In this document: positions 17,570 through 30,190 of the stretch, one piece after another
Layout of the letters: the number at the start of each line of letters is the position of its first letter
Numbering within the stretch: position 1 is the stretch's first letter
Assembly (NCBI GenBank): GCA_030490835.1
Contig: CM059977.1
Span: forward strand, 10,258,765 to 10,322,764
Source: Annona cherimola
Lineage: Eukaryota > Streptophyta > Magnoliopsida > Magnoliales > Annonaceae
DNA length: 64,000 nt
Direction of reading: 5' to 3'
Made by a program: the position numbers and the translations under genes
The notes under the pieces: model-generated
Database searches by the model: none
What the model was told of the DNA's origin: nothing
The model's input: the letters and a program-made list of their open reading frames with translations, nothing else

Positions 17570-17835
17570 GTGTATATATATATTAGAATGTAAAATACTT
17601 TATAAAATATTTAACTGTTTAGTTGTTGAATACAACTTTAAAATTAATATTTAATATTAAATTTTTTTATTAGTTTGACTTTAAACATTTATGGATGAGG
17701 CGTGTACAAAGATACTAGACAAATGATAAAATTTCTGTTATATTATAAATGATATTAAAAAAAATAATTAGTATAAATTTCTATCGATCAATCATCAAAG
17801 TAAAAGAAACAAAAGAAGTTACATAAAAGTTGAGT
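17570..17835. repeat. Dispersed AT-rich repeat (family D)
   Basis: A shorter copy of the repeat at 8660-9185 with AAAATACTTTATAAAAT, TTAATATTTAATATTAAAT and GATGAGGCGTGTACAAAGAT in order. Confidence 0.6.
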
Positions 17836-18214
17836 TTCACAACATTATATAATATCAACTGTTTAAAAACTTTTTAATTTTGAAGCCTTTTTAATATCAT
17901 ATATCAAATTTCAAACTCATATTTTGAAATAAAATGATTTTAAAATATTAAAAAGTTTTTAACCAGTTGGTAGTATATGATGTTGCATTTACTAAAGAAC
18001 ATCATTCCATTGGATTTTGATTGAAAGCTTGGTTAAGATTTGTGTACTCATCACCATTTATGAAAGATGATCTATATTTTCTTCCTTTGATGGCTCTGGT
18101 TTTAGGTGATATTATCATGTGTGTTATAAATGATTTGGGCTGGTTTTCATGGTCAACCTATATTAAATAAGTCCAATCATCATCTACAATATAATTAGCA
18201 TCTACCAACAGTCA

Positions 18215-18490
18215 AAACACCCATTTTTTTAATTTTTTTTAATTTTTTTCAATATTATTAGTCTATATATTATCTATAAACTAATTTTTACTAATTTTAG
18301 AGATATATGTATATTTATTTTCTATTTTTAAACACGAGAACTTGTGGTCATTTTAACTCATGAAAATGACCACAATGTTCTGTGTTTAAATATATATATA
18401 TTCAAAAATGATAAATCCTCAAAAGAATAAAAAAATATAATTTATAGATAATATGCATCTAGATTAATAATCTTATTAAAAATGGTATTT
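18215..18490. mobile_element. Fold-back MITE
   Basis: An imperfect palindrome centred near 18360: TTGTGGTCATTTT faces GAAAATGACCACAA across a short loop, and pairing continues outward to CCATTTTT...AAAATGG with TATTATCTATAAA on both arms. The outer arm block (complement of AATAAGATTATTAATCTAGA) is shared with the elements at 14448 and 33200. Confidence 0.72.
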
Positions 18491-19038
18491 CAGATTGGTC
18501 TGAGTATGATAAGAAGACGGCCCGTTAAATAGGACAATAGAAGTTAAATGATTAGTGTGGATCTAGTTTCTGTTTCCGCCTTTGATGCTTCAGCCCACTC
18601 AATTGGATGAAACCAGCTGGTTGCCTGTTTGTCCTCTGCTTCAGAAATGAATTTTGCAATCTCACCTACTGCTTTTTCAATTTGTAATGGGAATCCTTTT
18701 GCTATTGACCATCCGTAATCCAGCATGCATCGATCTTTCACCAAGAATTACTCGAAGACTGACTGACGCTTGGGTGGAACCTTGGCTTTTCTGGAATTCC
18801 CGTTAGCAATAGGCCTAGAACGCCTGTTATTATAGGTAATTTGGGAAGGGAAGGATATAGACTGGGCATATTGAGCCAATGGATTTTGTGATGTGGGTGA
18901 GTTACCTATTAAATGGATCCAATAGTATTCATGTTTATGCTCCCTGATCGATCGCTTGATTCCTTTTAAAACATAGCACGAATATACTTTCATGAGTTCG
19001 AAACTTTCATACAGATCTCTTCCTGTTAATTCCCGCAG

Positions 19039-19199
19039 CTCTTAGTAATGTGCTGAAGCGAGAAGTTTGAGAGGCTTACAATGGCTACTGGTCAGTTATT
19101 GAACCCCTGTAAATCATCTAAAGTAGGCGTTCACCAAATGCCATATAACACATCGTTCGTCTCAGTTTCTCACCAATGCACGGGCAGTCGCCACAACGT
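19039..19199 (+). pseudogene. bZIP last-exon pseudogene, copy 2
   Basis: A shorter and more decayed copy of the bZIP fourth exon, with the acceptor changed to TCCCGCAG and copied intron upstream (about 18900-19038). The frame reads ALSNVLKREV and then a stop (TGA), followed by readable family remnants (VHQMPYNTSFVSVSHQCTG in shifted frames). The second half of the exon is deleted: sequence jumps near 19200 straight into the copied 3' UTR (CACCAAGTCCCTCGATCATC). It cannot encode a protein. Confidence 0.85.
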
Positions 19200-19639
19200 T
19201 TCAATCCACCAAGTCCCTCGATCATCTTTACTCCATAAGCGTTCTTGTCGGTTCTAGTTAGATGTGTTAGTAGGCTCGCATCGACGAGCTTAACACATTA
19301 CTGGACTGTATTTTTTTTTTTTCCCCCTTCGATTGGTTCTTTTATTTTAACTATTTGTTAATTATTCATGTTGGCAAAATGACCTTTTAAGACTGGATGC
19401 GGAGGCCCAAAATGACCTTTTATTTCCTAGTTTGTTATATTGGAATTTATGTTGTATTGTGGGGAGTCGAAGTTTGCCGGAGGATATACCTTGTATGTCT
19501 TGGGTTGCTTCCAACTAATTCCCCAAAATTTAGTGATCTTTTATTTTTGGATGGCTTTAGGTTGTGTCGATAACTTGAGATTGCAATGAGCATATTATCA
19601 AGTAACAGTTTGGACTTGTAGAATAAATTACATGTATTT

Positions 19640-21070
19640 ATTTGAGAAAAATTTACAAGGATGTATATAAGAAAGATCATGTTTCGGTTAATTCAATTGC
19701 ATGTGTCATTTATTATATGGTCCACTTCAATTTGTTGTCCTTTTCAAACCAAAGTGGCAGAGAAAACTGTGATTGAGTATTTATCCACGTCTTTCCTAAA
19801 GCAGAATTTTTTTGACTTTTTCTTTCCTGAGGCTGATGTTATTGACTTTTTTTTATTAGTAATAGAAGGACAAATGCCCCTAACTGAATAACACTCTCAA
19901 AGTCTAGCTGAGGAGATTCGAACTGATGCCTTCTAGAAATAGGCTGATGTTATTGACGTTGTTATTAACTTTTCAAAACGATTCGAACCAAAATGAAAGG
20001 TATTTTTGACTTGTCATAAGGCTTTTGCACTTTGGTTACTGTAGAAATTAGACTCCAAGAACACAAAAGAAGAGTTTAACCAAGTATCATCGTATAATAT
20101 CACAACAATAAAATTTTTAAAAAAAAAATAGTATACGACACAGGACGAGAAGGAATAAGGTATAAATGAGGCCGAAAACTCAGTTTTGACTAACTCTAAC
20201 TGCGATTCTATTTATAAAACCTATATCTTAATCCTATTATGTGAATTGATTTCTAATTGAAATCTGGATTGAAATTCAATATAAATTAATAGGTCGTCGA
20301 TATAAAAATAATAGTGCGTAGATTTAAGAAAATCATAGTAATATAATATATTCTTAAAAAAAATTTATCTTTTCCAAAAAATAAAAGAAGAAAATTGACA
20401 AATGTAAAAAGTAAATGATAATTTACCTATAATATAATTTCAACATGACAAACATCAGCAACATGAATATAAATAACATAAAATATATAAATATAAAGAA
20501 AGATTATTTAAATTTGCATTATTATTTTATATTAAATTTCAATATGGTAGGCAGGTTCGAGTTATAGTGTTCCAAAGTATCTCAAACTTTTGAAAATGAG
20601 ATGTGTATGAAGTGAGTTTTCTTATTCTTAAGATAACTTTTTAATTTTAATATAACTGGTTATCTAAATATATAATTAAATTTCTATCTCATTTTTTCAT
20701 TTCATTCAATCCCCTTGTATTCTTCTGAAGAGGCAAAGTTATCCTAATCATAGCCTTATTTATGAAAAGGATTCTTCAAAGTTTCGGTTTATCCGATTTG
20801 GATTTCGCAAAAGCAAGCAAGCGTAGATATTGATTTTTATTAGCTTTGGTGGGTTGAGTCGAGACTCAACCCAGCCCAAGCAAACAGAATATGCATATCA
20901 TACCACATCATTACAGTAAAAATCGGAAAGTACAAAGCAGAAGTTCATAAAGGACACGCTCAAGCTCGCATGGCAAACAGCCATACGTATAAGACCAGGC
21001 CCTGGTGTGTCCATTTTATTCCCTCATTAACTATAGTTACTGCATCTTCAATATAGCCTTTTCTCGCTCC
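19640..21070. other. Intergenic part of duplication unit 2
   Basis: Contains LTP downstream sequence shared with 15400-15700 and about 700 bp of AT-rich insert (about 20090-20700) absent from unit 1. No gene is seen. Confidence 0.5.
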
Positions 21071-21894
21071 TCAGGTCACCCTGCAGCAATATTTCAAACA
21101 AAAATCGCCGTTAGCATATTTTATTAATTTCCCACATCACACCCACTGAAAACAAATGCAACAAATTCAAATGGGTACTAGCTACTCTCTTAACTTAATT
21201 GTTTCAAACTTCTGATGATACAATGTCAGCCATTCAATTCATCAAGTATATTTTTCCATCAAAAAAAATCTTCGGGTATATTGATCACATGCACTTGGAT
21301 GTTGGCAGAAGGCTTATGAATAACATGTAATTAGGTGATCTATATTGTGTTCATAGACTTTGGTTGTTGCACTCTGTAAGATCTTAGTTTTATATTGGGG
21401 GGGGGGGGGGGAGGGTTGGAGGGGAATTAACTAACTAGTGTTTACATCTCGCAACCAGTACAAACCAAGAACTACAACAGAATAAAAAGAATAAAAACAA
21501 AAAACAAAAAAAGTTAAGATTTATGCATATACTTAGAGCAGTCGGTTGTGGGGGAGATCTTGTAGGGGATGCTAACACCACACTTGCCAGGAAGAATGTT
21601 GGCGAGACCAAAATTAATGCCTGGGATTGTGGAAGCAGCGGCCTTAAGGCAATTGCAAGCTTGCTGGCGGTCTGGAGTGGTCTTGGCAGCGGCATTCAGA
21701 GATTTGATGCCACTGCAACAGGCGGCTGGCGGCGCGGTTACTTTTTTTTGGAGATAAGGAATGCATGGCGCCACGGAGCTGCTCACCTGTCCACATGTCA
21801 CAGCCCCTACCACATGCACCCATTCCGGCCACGCCACCAGCCCAACTGCAACCACCAGCCACAACACACTCACCACACTTCCACAACTAGCCAT
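21071..21894 (-). CDS. Type 1 non-specific lipid transfer protein
   Basis: Two exons on the minus strand, 21533-21894 and a 10-nt exon 21071-21080, joined by a 452-bp GT-AG intron, give 123 aa ending DCSKVT. A hydrophobic signal peptide (about residues 1-31) precedes a mature domain starting [10 protein letters not shown]. The eight-cysteine pattern C-C-CC-CxC-C-C is complete, and the two lipid-binding pentapeptides TPDRQ and PYKIS are present. nsLTP1 proteins are secreted, bind fatty acyl chains in a hydrophobic tunnel, and act at the cell wall, cuticle or in defence; several are plant food allergens. The start at 21894 is chosen over an upstream in-frame ATG (21936) because it opens the signal peptide and matches the paralogues. 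A TATA box lies 115 bp upstream, and a GA-rich tract lies in the 5' UTR. Confidence 0.93.
21081..21532 (-). other. LTP intron with poly-G run
   Basis: The intron lies after the codon for the last conserved Cys-Ser pair. It contains a run of about 12 G on the + strand near 21399-21411, and a block (GTTGGCAGAAGGCTTATGAATAA) also found at about 13425, left of the first duplication unit. That block suggests an LTP intron remnant there too. Confidence 0.6.
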
Positions 21895-21940
21895 ACTAAT
21901 ACTTCTTTTCACACGCGACCGCGCCCCCGTGCACACACAC

Positions 21941-21966
21941 TCTCTCTCTCTCCCTCTCCCTCTCTC
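21941..21966 (-). repeat. GA-rich tract in LTP 5' UTR
   Basis: TC repeats on the + strand (GA on the sense strand) lie about 50-70 bp before the start codon. The LTP gene at 38285-38925 has a similar tract at 38941-38965. Such tracts can bind plant GAGA factors (BBR/BPC); a regulatory role here is inferred. Confidence 0.6.
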
Positions 21967-22008
21967 TAGAGTCTATTGCTATGCAGCTGAAGAGACATGC
22001 AGGACGGC

Positions 22009-22016
22009 TTTATATA
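22009..22016 (-). promoter_or_regulatory. TATA box of the LTP gene
   Basis: TATATAAAG on the minus strand, about 115 bp before the start codon, at the same spacing as in the paralogue at 16387. Confidence 0.75.
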
Positions 22017-22339
22017 ACCTCAATTCAAGGGAATCAGCAGGCAGATATGGGGGTAGTTGGGATTGAATTAAATGCATGCAGCGATCCTTTTAATGGGCGA
22101 GAAGAAATTGGTGTATGGAGGCACTAGTGAGTAGTTGTCTACCACTTTCAAACATGGATGTGCCTCGAGCGACTGACAGTGGCACCGACGGAGCTGTGCG
22201 GACGGATGAAACGTACTGCTGGTGGGCCATTTGCAGCTTAAAATCTTTAATGTTGAAGTAACAGCCATCTGTTTTTTTTAAGTCGACGTGATGAAGCTAG
22301 GCATTTAGTGGTCCAAATCCAACGGCACTCTAACAAATA

Positions 22340-22574
22340 GCGCAGTACGGAGGTCGTATGATTGTGAAATATTGGAAGAAAATTCTAACATGTTATGTGT
22401 ATTTTTGTAGAATTTTGGGATAAGGTGAAAAATGGGAAAGAGAAAATTTTGAGCATGATGTGATTAATATGAAATGAAAAGAGTAAAGAGATAAATAGGG
22501 TAGCGGGAAGAAAAAATATTGAAATAGAGAGGCAAAGTTAGAAAAATAAGATTCTTGGGTTATTAAATAATGGG
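22340..22574. other. Degenerate MITE-like sequence
   Basis: Blocks such as AAAATTTTGAG.ATGATGTGATTAATATGAAATG and GATTCTTGGGTTATT resemble 37595-37740 and, more loosely, the Tourist-like family. No gene is present. Confidence 0.4.
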
Positions 22575-23330
22575 TTGAAAAATGAGAATAGTGGTACGCG
22601 ATTCATTGAAGAAATTAAATATTTCCTATTAGGTACCTTTGGTGTTCCACTTGTCGCTCAGAGCGCAGGTAAGGATTGTATTCAATTGATTGACAGGGTG
22701 GCAGCTAAAGGTTACCTCATGGCTAAGTCACTTTGCATGATTTGTTGGGAGGCTTTAATTAATTCAATCTGTTTTGTTTGACATTCAATCTTATTAGAGT
22801 TAGGCATTCATATTACCTAAATCCATTTCGGGGGCAGTACTTAAAAAAGTGTGCAAGGCTTTCTAATGGACAAGAAATACTGTTGTTAAATCAATTCCAG
22901 TTGCTTAGGATGATGTATGTCTAAAACAAGAAAGGAGGCTTAGGCTTATATGACTTGGTAACTTAAAATACTGCTGCTAATATGAACATCTATGGAACCT
23001 CCGGAATCAAAAAGAGATCTTGTCGGTTTAATTTATATATAAGTTCTATATAAATAGCGATGATTTGTAGGGAACAAATCCAGAAGCAAGAGAGACTATT
23101 GAATATGGGAAAAGTTATTAATTAGATTAAAAGGTTGTGGTGCCTAACAAACAAGAACTAGAATAGAGGAAGTTTTCAAATAATAGAATGTGCCTTTTGC
23201 TAAGGGTTGTTAACGATGGACAAGTTTGCAAATTAAATAATTTTTGACAGAGAGTTATTTCTAGCTAATTATTTATTGCTTGGCATGCAAATCTGAATTA
23301 ACTCAAAACTAGAGATCGCAAGCTAGCTAA
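22575..23330 (+). pseudogene. LINE reverse transcriptase fragment
   Basis: Readable across frameshifts and stops are RT-like pieces: LLGTFGVPLVAQSAGKDC (family: YLGVPL...DC..LI), LPKSISGAVLKKVCKAF, and VCLKQERRRLRLI where intact elements have VCLPKKEGGLGLRDL. These belong to the part between the RT and zf-RVT domains of plant L1-type LINEs. Both ends are lost. It lies opposite in strand to the longer LINE at 24860-30190, so it is a separate insertion. Confidence 0.6.
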
Positions 23331-24859
23331 ATCTGGGCTTATTACTAATTATTTTTGCTCATATATGTGGAACTTCAAATGGATCTAGAGATCACTTGTG
23401 CTTTCAATCTCCTCTTTCTTGAAGCTTTTAAGCATTTTCTTCGGAAATTGAAAGAGTGTTTGAAAATTTTTAAAAAAAAAAATTATGAAAAGTCTTTTTT
23501 CTTTATTTTTATTATATATTTCAATTATTTCTTCGTATCTTCACAGTACTAGCTACTTCCCTTATGTTAGAATCGTGTTTTGATCCTTTCTTACTTTCAC
23601 TTCATGTAAGAACCGCCAACTGGTCATGATTAAGTTCATGAAAAAGTATCATATATAGCTAAAGAAACAACATCATTTGTATCTAGATTCTTAAAGAAAT
23701 CTATGTCATTGAAAGAAATCCTGCGTTTAATTAATATGAAATTAGCAATATCTAAAAATATTGGACAACAAATAGGAATTACTGCCAAGTAAAGAGCTGA
23801 ACTGTGGCCAAAATCAGCCCTATTATTGGACTTTGCTTTGGGTAGAATCGGGTGCAATCAGTAGAAAGGACTTGCCAACTGAAAGGCTGTCGAGCACTAG
23901 AAGTGGTCTTCCGGTAATCAGCTAGGTTTTTAACTTTTTTTATTTCTTTTCACGGACACAATCTCATCGCATTTATTTCTTTTTCAGTTAAGTGGGATGA
24001 GAATATTGGATGCAAGCTTGGTGTGTTTATATAGAGGGTGAAAGGTTTGCAATGTGGGTGGTTGGAATTCAATGTTTTGGGTTGAATTGAATTATTCTGA
24101 GAAAAGAAGCCGCCTGGCGAATATATCTTGGATTCATGCATGTCCTCTTGTCTAGCCGGAACCGCTCATTTAGATTTGGAGGGAAAAAGTAAGTGCACCT
24201 ACCCATCTATGATGCAACAACTCCGTCGGCGAAAAGACGGAGCACTACAGATCATAAGAACCAAAACCGTACTACTTCAGTAAATAAATAAATAAAAACC
24301 CAAACCGTACGTGTGGCAATGAATTGTGACACGTATCTTACTGCGGAGTTCGAAATTTTGTAATTAATCGGCTCGTCTTTTTCCCACGTCTCCTCTGGTT
24401 CTTTTCACTCGTATTAAGAACGAGAGGTCCGCTTGTCTGCGAAAGAAGACCTTGGGTTGATGCTGCTACTCGCATGCACCATATCCATGACATTTGGGCC
24501 GACAACTTCTAGAAATTGGGCCCATACGTCGAACCATCCAGATGAATCGCATGTCTCCCGTTCATGAAGGGGACAATTGGCCTTTCTTGTTTTTTGATTG
24601 GTAATGGGCTTGTTTTTTCAGCGAGCATGCACGGGACGATGGGCTTGTTTGATCGTACTTATCATGGATTAGGAATTTAGGATTAATAAGCCATCAAGTT
24701 AAGTAGAATTTTTTTTATGTTAAGAGAGATTACAGGATAAAGATAAAGGTTCACGGCCCCAAATATCTCAACAAACGGCCTAGAAATATTTAGGGGGAAA
24801 CCTCCATCAGCTAAACAAAAGAAAGGTCATTAGCATGTACATCTTTTATATAGTCAGAG
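23331..24859. other. Intergenic DNA, no gene
   Basis: No coding region is recognised. About 24005-24110 resembles an LTP promoter (see findings). The LINE 3' end may reach to a T-rich run near 24710. Confidence 0.45.
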
Positions 24860-27800
24860 AAGCTCATTAGAGCAGCTACATTCATTGCTTCCCTACACCA
24901 AAATCCATTTAGCTAATCGATGGGCACAACAATTCTCAGTTCTAAAGGCATGCGAGAAGAGTATTAGTTCAAAATTTGATCATAGCCTTTTAATCTCATC
25001 AGTTAATAACCCAACATTTGATCTGATTTGTTCTTCACTTGAAAGCCAATTAACGATTATCAGTGAATTAGATTCACCAATAACTTTCTTCACATTATTT
25101 TCTATTAGCTTCTTTGTGCCCGGGAGTGATGTTTTCACTTCCATCCAATCCGTTGGAGCAGATCCTTAAAGAGATCGACATTTTGCAACTAAGAATTTCC
25201 TTTGCATCATTTCAAAGGATAGCCTCAAAACCCATCTTGTTAAAGCTTGCTGAAATTCCCACATCCACATTCAATTTTATATAGCTAACTTCAAGTTTGG
25301 TCCATTTAGTCGGGCTGTCAAGAATCAGTAAAGGACCATGAACTGATGAGATAGATGACTGATAGAAATGAATGAAATTCATGCACCATTCCATAATGTT
25401 TTCTGCTGTAAATCGGTTTCCATCAGCCAAAAAAGCATTTCTGTGATGCCGAATTTTCCAACACATTGTTAAGAAAATTGTAAAATGATACTTATCTCTG
25501 TTGCAGGCCAATGGATGGAGGATATCCAGCAAATTACATATTTGTCTGCCATTTAGCTCCTCGAACAGATGATTGTTGTGGCATTCATTAATTTGGCTGC
25601 AATTCCAAAAAATGTGTAGGTTGTCTTCCATCTCCTCTTCCTTATTGCATAAAAGACAGTAATGGTTGCCATAAATGCCTCTCTCCACAAATTAGCACCT
25701 AAAGGAAGAGAATCTGTCACCAATTTCCAACTAGAAATCTAAATTTTCTTTGAGATTTTGCATCTCTGTATGGTCTTGAGGATCTCCATCACAATTTCAG
25801 TACAAGCTAATTGTCCTTGATGATCATTGATCCACTTGTTTTGATAAAATTGGATATAGCCAGACCTAACTAAAAATCTCCCACGTGCTTCATGTCTCCA
25901 AAAGATTAGGTCTTCCTCTTCCATCGATATTAGTTGTATAATTCTAATTTGGTTCCAACCATTTTTCGCCAACAACGCATTTGATTAGGTCTTCCTTCCA
26001 TTTTCCACTATTCCAATCAAAGAATTGTGTCATCTTCATATCATCCCTAATCTGTCTTGGAAGAGGTGTTGCAATTTGTAACGGTTTAGGGGTCCAGTTG
26101 TTTGTGAAGAATTTTTTTTTTTTACCATTTCCAATTTTCTAACAGCATTCCATCTTAAGTAGCTGCAAAGCTTTATGCATGCTCCGCCATACACGAGAAG
26201 AGCCAGACCTTCTAGTAGCATTCCAGAAGTCACGTGTGAGAAAGTATTTTGCCTTAAAGATCTTGTGGCATAAGGAGTTTTTTTCTGTTAGCATTCTCGA
26301 TGCTTGTTTTGCCACTAACGCATGGTTAAAGGTATATAGGTCACGGAATCTTAGTCCACCACTCTCTCTTGGTAAGCACATTCTTTCCCAGGATACCCAA
26401 CTAATCTTCCTTCTTTCATTCTTCGTACCCCACCAAAATTTGTTGCACATAGAGTTTAGCTCATCACACTTCTTAGGCATTATGAACAGATTCATTGTAC
26501 ACATAGGCACAACTTGGGCTATTGCTTTGATTAAAATCTTTTTCCCTTCACATGATAACAGTTTGTTATGCTAACCTTGCACTTCTTTCCAAAGTTTTTC
26601 TTTCACGCTTTGGAAGGTCTTTGTTTTATTTCTTCCAACCCACACCGGAGGCGCAGGTAGATCATCATTTGACTTCTTGCAGAGTCGAGACCAAATTCCA
26701 CAACCCTTTTGTTAACATTGCTGAAGTTTCCACTAAAATATGTAGTTGTCTTCTCTAAATTTACCTGCTGACCAGAAGCTCTTCCATACACTTTTAGAAT
26801 ATGTAGAAGGTGCAAAATTTCATTGTTTCCAACATTAAAGAATATGAGGGCATCATACACAAAGAAGAGGTGAGTCAAACTAGGGCCCATTCTATAGATT
26901 TTTGTACCTTTGAGTCTGCCTCCTCACGAGAATGGTTTATCAAAGCTGATAGACCTTCAGCACAAAAAAGGAATAAATAAGGAGATAAATGGTCATCTTG
27001 TCTCAATCCTCTACTTGGACTAATATTATCTGTTAAGGGTTCTGTTTATCAAGATATTATATGATGTTGAGGCCATGCAACTTTTCATCCATCCAGTCCA
27101 CCTTCTATCAAATCTCATCCATTCCATCACTAACATCACAAATTTCTATTTTACTCGATCATACGCCTTAACCTATGTCTAGCTTTACTGTCATTACTTC
27201 GTCTTTCCCTTTTTTCCTTCTTCTTAGCGAGTGAATGACTTTACATGCAATCAACACACTGTCAGTGATAAGTCTACCAGGGATGAATGCACTTTGCTCC
27301 TTTGATATAATTTTATGGAGACATTGCTTCAACCTATTTGCTAGAATCTTCGAAAGAATTTTGTAAATCACATTACAGAGATTGATTGGCCTAAAGTTGG
27401 ACACCATTATAGCTTCCTACTTTTTAGAGATCAAAACAATGGTGGTTTGGTTGATTTATTGTAACTTTCTCATCTGCTCCTCCACTGATTCAGTTTCCAT
27501 CCAATCCTACAAGCTTTGAAAATATCATCTCCCACAACATGCCAGTTTTTTTGAAGAAACCAACTAACATCCCATCTTGTCCTGGTGCTTTAATTGGGTT
27601 CATCATCTCCAAAGCATTCGATACTTCCTCTTTAATGACTTGTTGAGTGAGAAACTGGTTGTCTTCTTTAGTTACTTTTCATTTGATTTTTCTCACAACG
27701 TACTACATTCCCACAGGGTTTTTTAAAGTAAATGACTTTGTAAAGTAAGAATGAACCATTCGTTCTTTTTCTTATTAAGTTTCAGCCTTCTCTCCATCCC

Positions 27801-30190
27801 CATTTTCTAGCATGGTAATCAGATTTTTCCTTCTTCTATCAGAGGTAGCCTTATGAAAGAAACTAATATTTTGTCTCCACCCTTGAGTCAAACAACTTTA
27901 GCTCACTGTTTCCAAAGAGTTTCTTCATCTTCTAACAAAGAATTGATTGCCTTCTCCTTCTATTTGATTCTCCGGTCCCTGATATCTAAAGCTGCTTCCT
28001 TTGATAAAGTTTGAAGCTCATATTGTTGCTGCTGGATTCTTTTTGAAATGTTGCCCATTTTTCCTCATTTCACTCTTTTAACTGCATGCCACATTTGAAC
28101 GTCTTTTCCTTTATCAATTCAAAGTCCACCTCATTACTACAGTTTCTATCCTTCTAAGCAGTTTGAATGATGTCATTTGCCTCTTTGTGCTTTGCCCAAA
28201 ACAATTCATATCTAATTGATCTATATAATTTATGTTTTGAGCTTCTAGCATCGAACTTGAGGAGGAGAGGAACAAGATCAGATGTAGTAGCAATGCAATA
28301 GAATACCTTTGCAAATGGATATGATGATAGTCAATTCACATTTGCCAAACACATGTCTAACCTTGCTTCTACTCTATCGTTTCTCATCCTATTATTTCTC
28401 CATGTCATTGGGGGACCAATAAATCCAATATCCTAGAGTTTGCAGTAGTCAATAGCTTCTCTAAACCTTTGCATTTGATTTTCTAATTTTCGATTTCTGT
28501 TATTAATCTCAGAGATTCCCACAATTTCATTAAAATCTCTAATAACAACCCATGGGGCCTCAGCTTATCTTCCCAGATTTTTTAATAACCTTCATCATTC
28601 CTCTCGCAAATGGGCTTGAGGGTGACCATAGAATCCTATTAATCTCTAGTTTTTGTTGTTTTCATCGGTAACCCAGGCATCAATGTGGTTTGCGGAGAAG
28701 GATTGAATCGTTACATCTGTATCATCATTCCAAAATAGAGCAAGGCCTCCCCTTTTATCTTCACTATCAACTGCTAGAGAATTCCTCGTCTTCAGTTTGA
28801 TCTTTAACCACCTCGATTCATTTGCCTTCCTTTTAGTTTTAGATAAAAAGGCAAACTTGGAATCTTTTCTCTTGACCATGTCAAGAAGGTTTCGAATTGT
28901 CCATATGTTACAGGCAAGAAGAGTCATTCACTCTTGGTGAGGCTAAGTAGTTCCGTCGGCCACCACCTCGTTTTTTTTTTGTATGCTTGATCTTGGTTAT
29001 ATCTCATCCTCTTTCCAATTGTGCAGCTATGTTCAAATTCTAATTGTTTATACCTTTGCCTTTTTTTACTCTCCTGCTCTGTATGTGGTTCTCTTTCTTT
29101 TGTTTTTGTTTCCCTCTATCTTTCTGAAACTATACATTTTACTACATTTCCTTCTTGTTATGTTTTCTATTCTCATACAACTACTGCCATGCTATCTGTT
29201 TTTATTCACTGTGTCGTCTGTTAGTCTGGTGCTTCCCTTCATCTGAATTTCTTCAATATATGTTTTTTTTATTATCTCCAATTTACCATAGCCAGTTCCT
29301 TCTACTCTCTATGCATCCCACATTTTCATATTGTCACTTGAAGTTCGCCACCACCCACTTTCTGGTTTTAAGAATACTTCATCACGCTCCTTATTCGGTG
29401 TGGAATTAGTATCTTTTAGGTTAGAATAAGTGATGATCATCAAATCCTCTCTATAGTTGGCCTCCTTCTGATTTTCTGATAGGAGGTTCTTCTAATTTGC
29501 AAGCTAGTTTTTAGATCCTTCATATTTTCTTTTCTCAGGAGTTTTACTTATTTCATTGTATATTTGACCTCTTCCTTCTATATCTTACATGTTGCTTGGT
29601 TGGCTACTTTCTAGCTCATTCAAAGCCACTCTGCTTCCCCTGTCTCCTTCTTTCACTTCTTCCACCCTTCCTTCTACCCCCTTCGTCTTGTTGTCTCTCC
29701 CTTTTAATGATATACCACACCCTTAACAACCTTTTTTCCAATATTTTCCACTCCTTACATAGGTGATGGAGTCAACTCTACCTCCTTTTCCATCTCCTTT
29801 TTTCCCTCCCCCTAAGTTACTACCGGCTCTCAACTGACTATCAAAGGGTAGATCTATCTTTGATATACCTTCTAATCCTTCTCTTAATTCCCTATACTCC
29901 TTAAACACATGGGCCACCCACATGCATAGAAAATTGATTTTTTTTTATACTGAAATATGATCCACCTCTTCTTCCTAGCTTCTCCTTGGATGAAAATATC
30001 CCTTCTTAGGGGCTTTCTAACATCAATTTCCACTTTAACTTTCAAACTTTGCCTAGTAACTGCAACTTCATAGCATAAGTTAAGTTGAATTTGAATTAAT
30101 ATAGATCTTCATACATACTTCTAATAGTATTAAGTTAAAAATCACCTTCATTGAATATCTCGGTGGGCCTAACCCTCAAAGGTATCATCA
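24860..30190 (-). mobile_element. Degenerate L1-type LINE (ORF1 and ORF2 remnants)
   Basis: In minus-strand order: ORF1 piece (about 30190-29720) with KVKVEIDVRKPLRRDIF, KKRWIIFQY, a broken zinc knuckle and LPFDSQLRA (the DUF4283/zf-CCHC family pattern); endonuclease start (28927-28646; MTLLACNIWTIRN, RGGLALFWND); RT (27407-27168; FRPINLCNVIYKILSKILAN, SAFIPGRLITDS); RT active site (about 26865; FFVYDALIF where active elements have FADD); thumb and linker (26510-26139; CNKFWWGTKNERRKISWVSW); zf-RVT (25688 on; CLLCNKEEEMEDNLHIFWNC); RNase H (about 25310-24880; KLNVDVG, ENCCAHRLAKW). Stops and frameshifts between these pieces and the loss of the catalytic aspartates make it dead. The 5' end looks truncated. 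Confidence 0.88.

Larger units (their letters stand above)
18525..22335. repeat. Segmental duplication unit 2 (bZIP exon fragment + intact LTP)
   Basis: Second block of the tandem duplication described at 13485-16775. It keeps the same order and strands, has no fold-back insertion in the bZIP 3' flank, and its LTP gene is intact. Confidence 0.75.

Noticed and set aside
21895..21936. Upstream in-frame ATG for the LTP gene
   Set aside because: The extra 14 residues ([10 protein letters not shown]...) would precede the signal peptide. The paralogues start at the equivalent of 21894, and the extension lies in the 5' leader.
29021..29409. Hydrophobic + strand open frames
   Set aside because: Pyrimidine-rich antisense of the LINE ORF1/ORF2 region; TTT/CTT codons mimic membrane segments.
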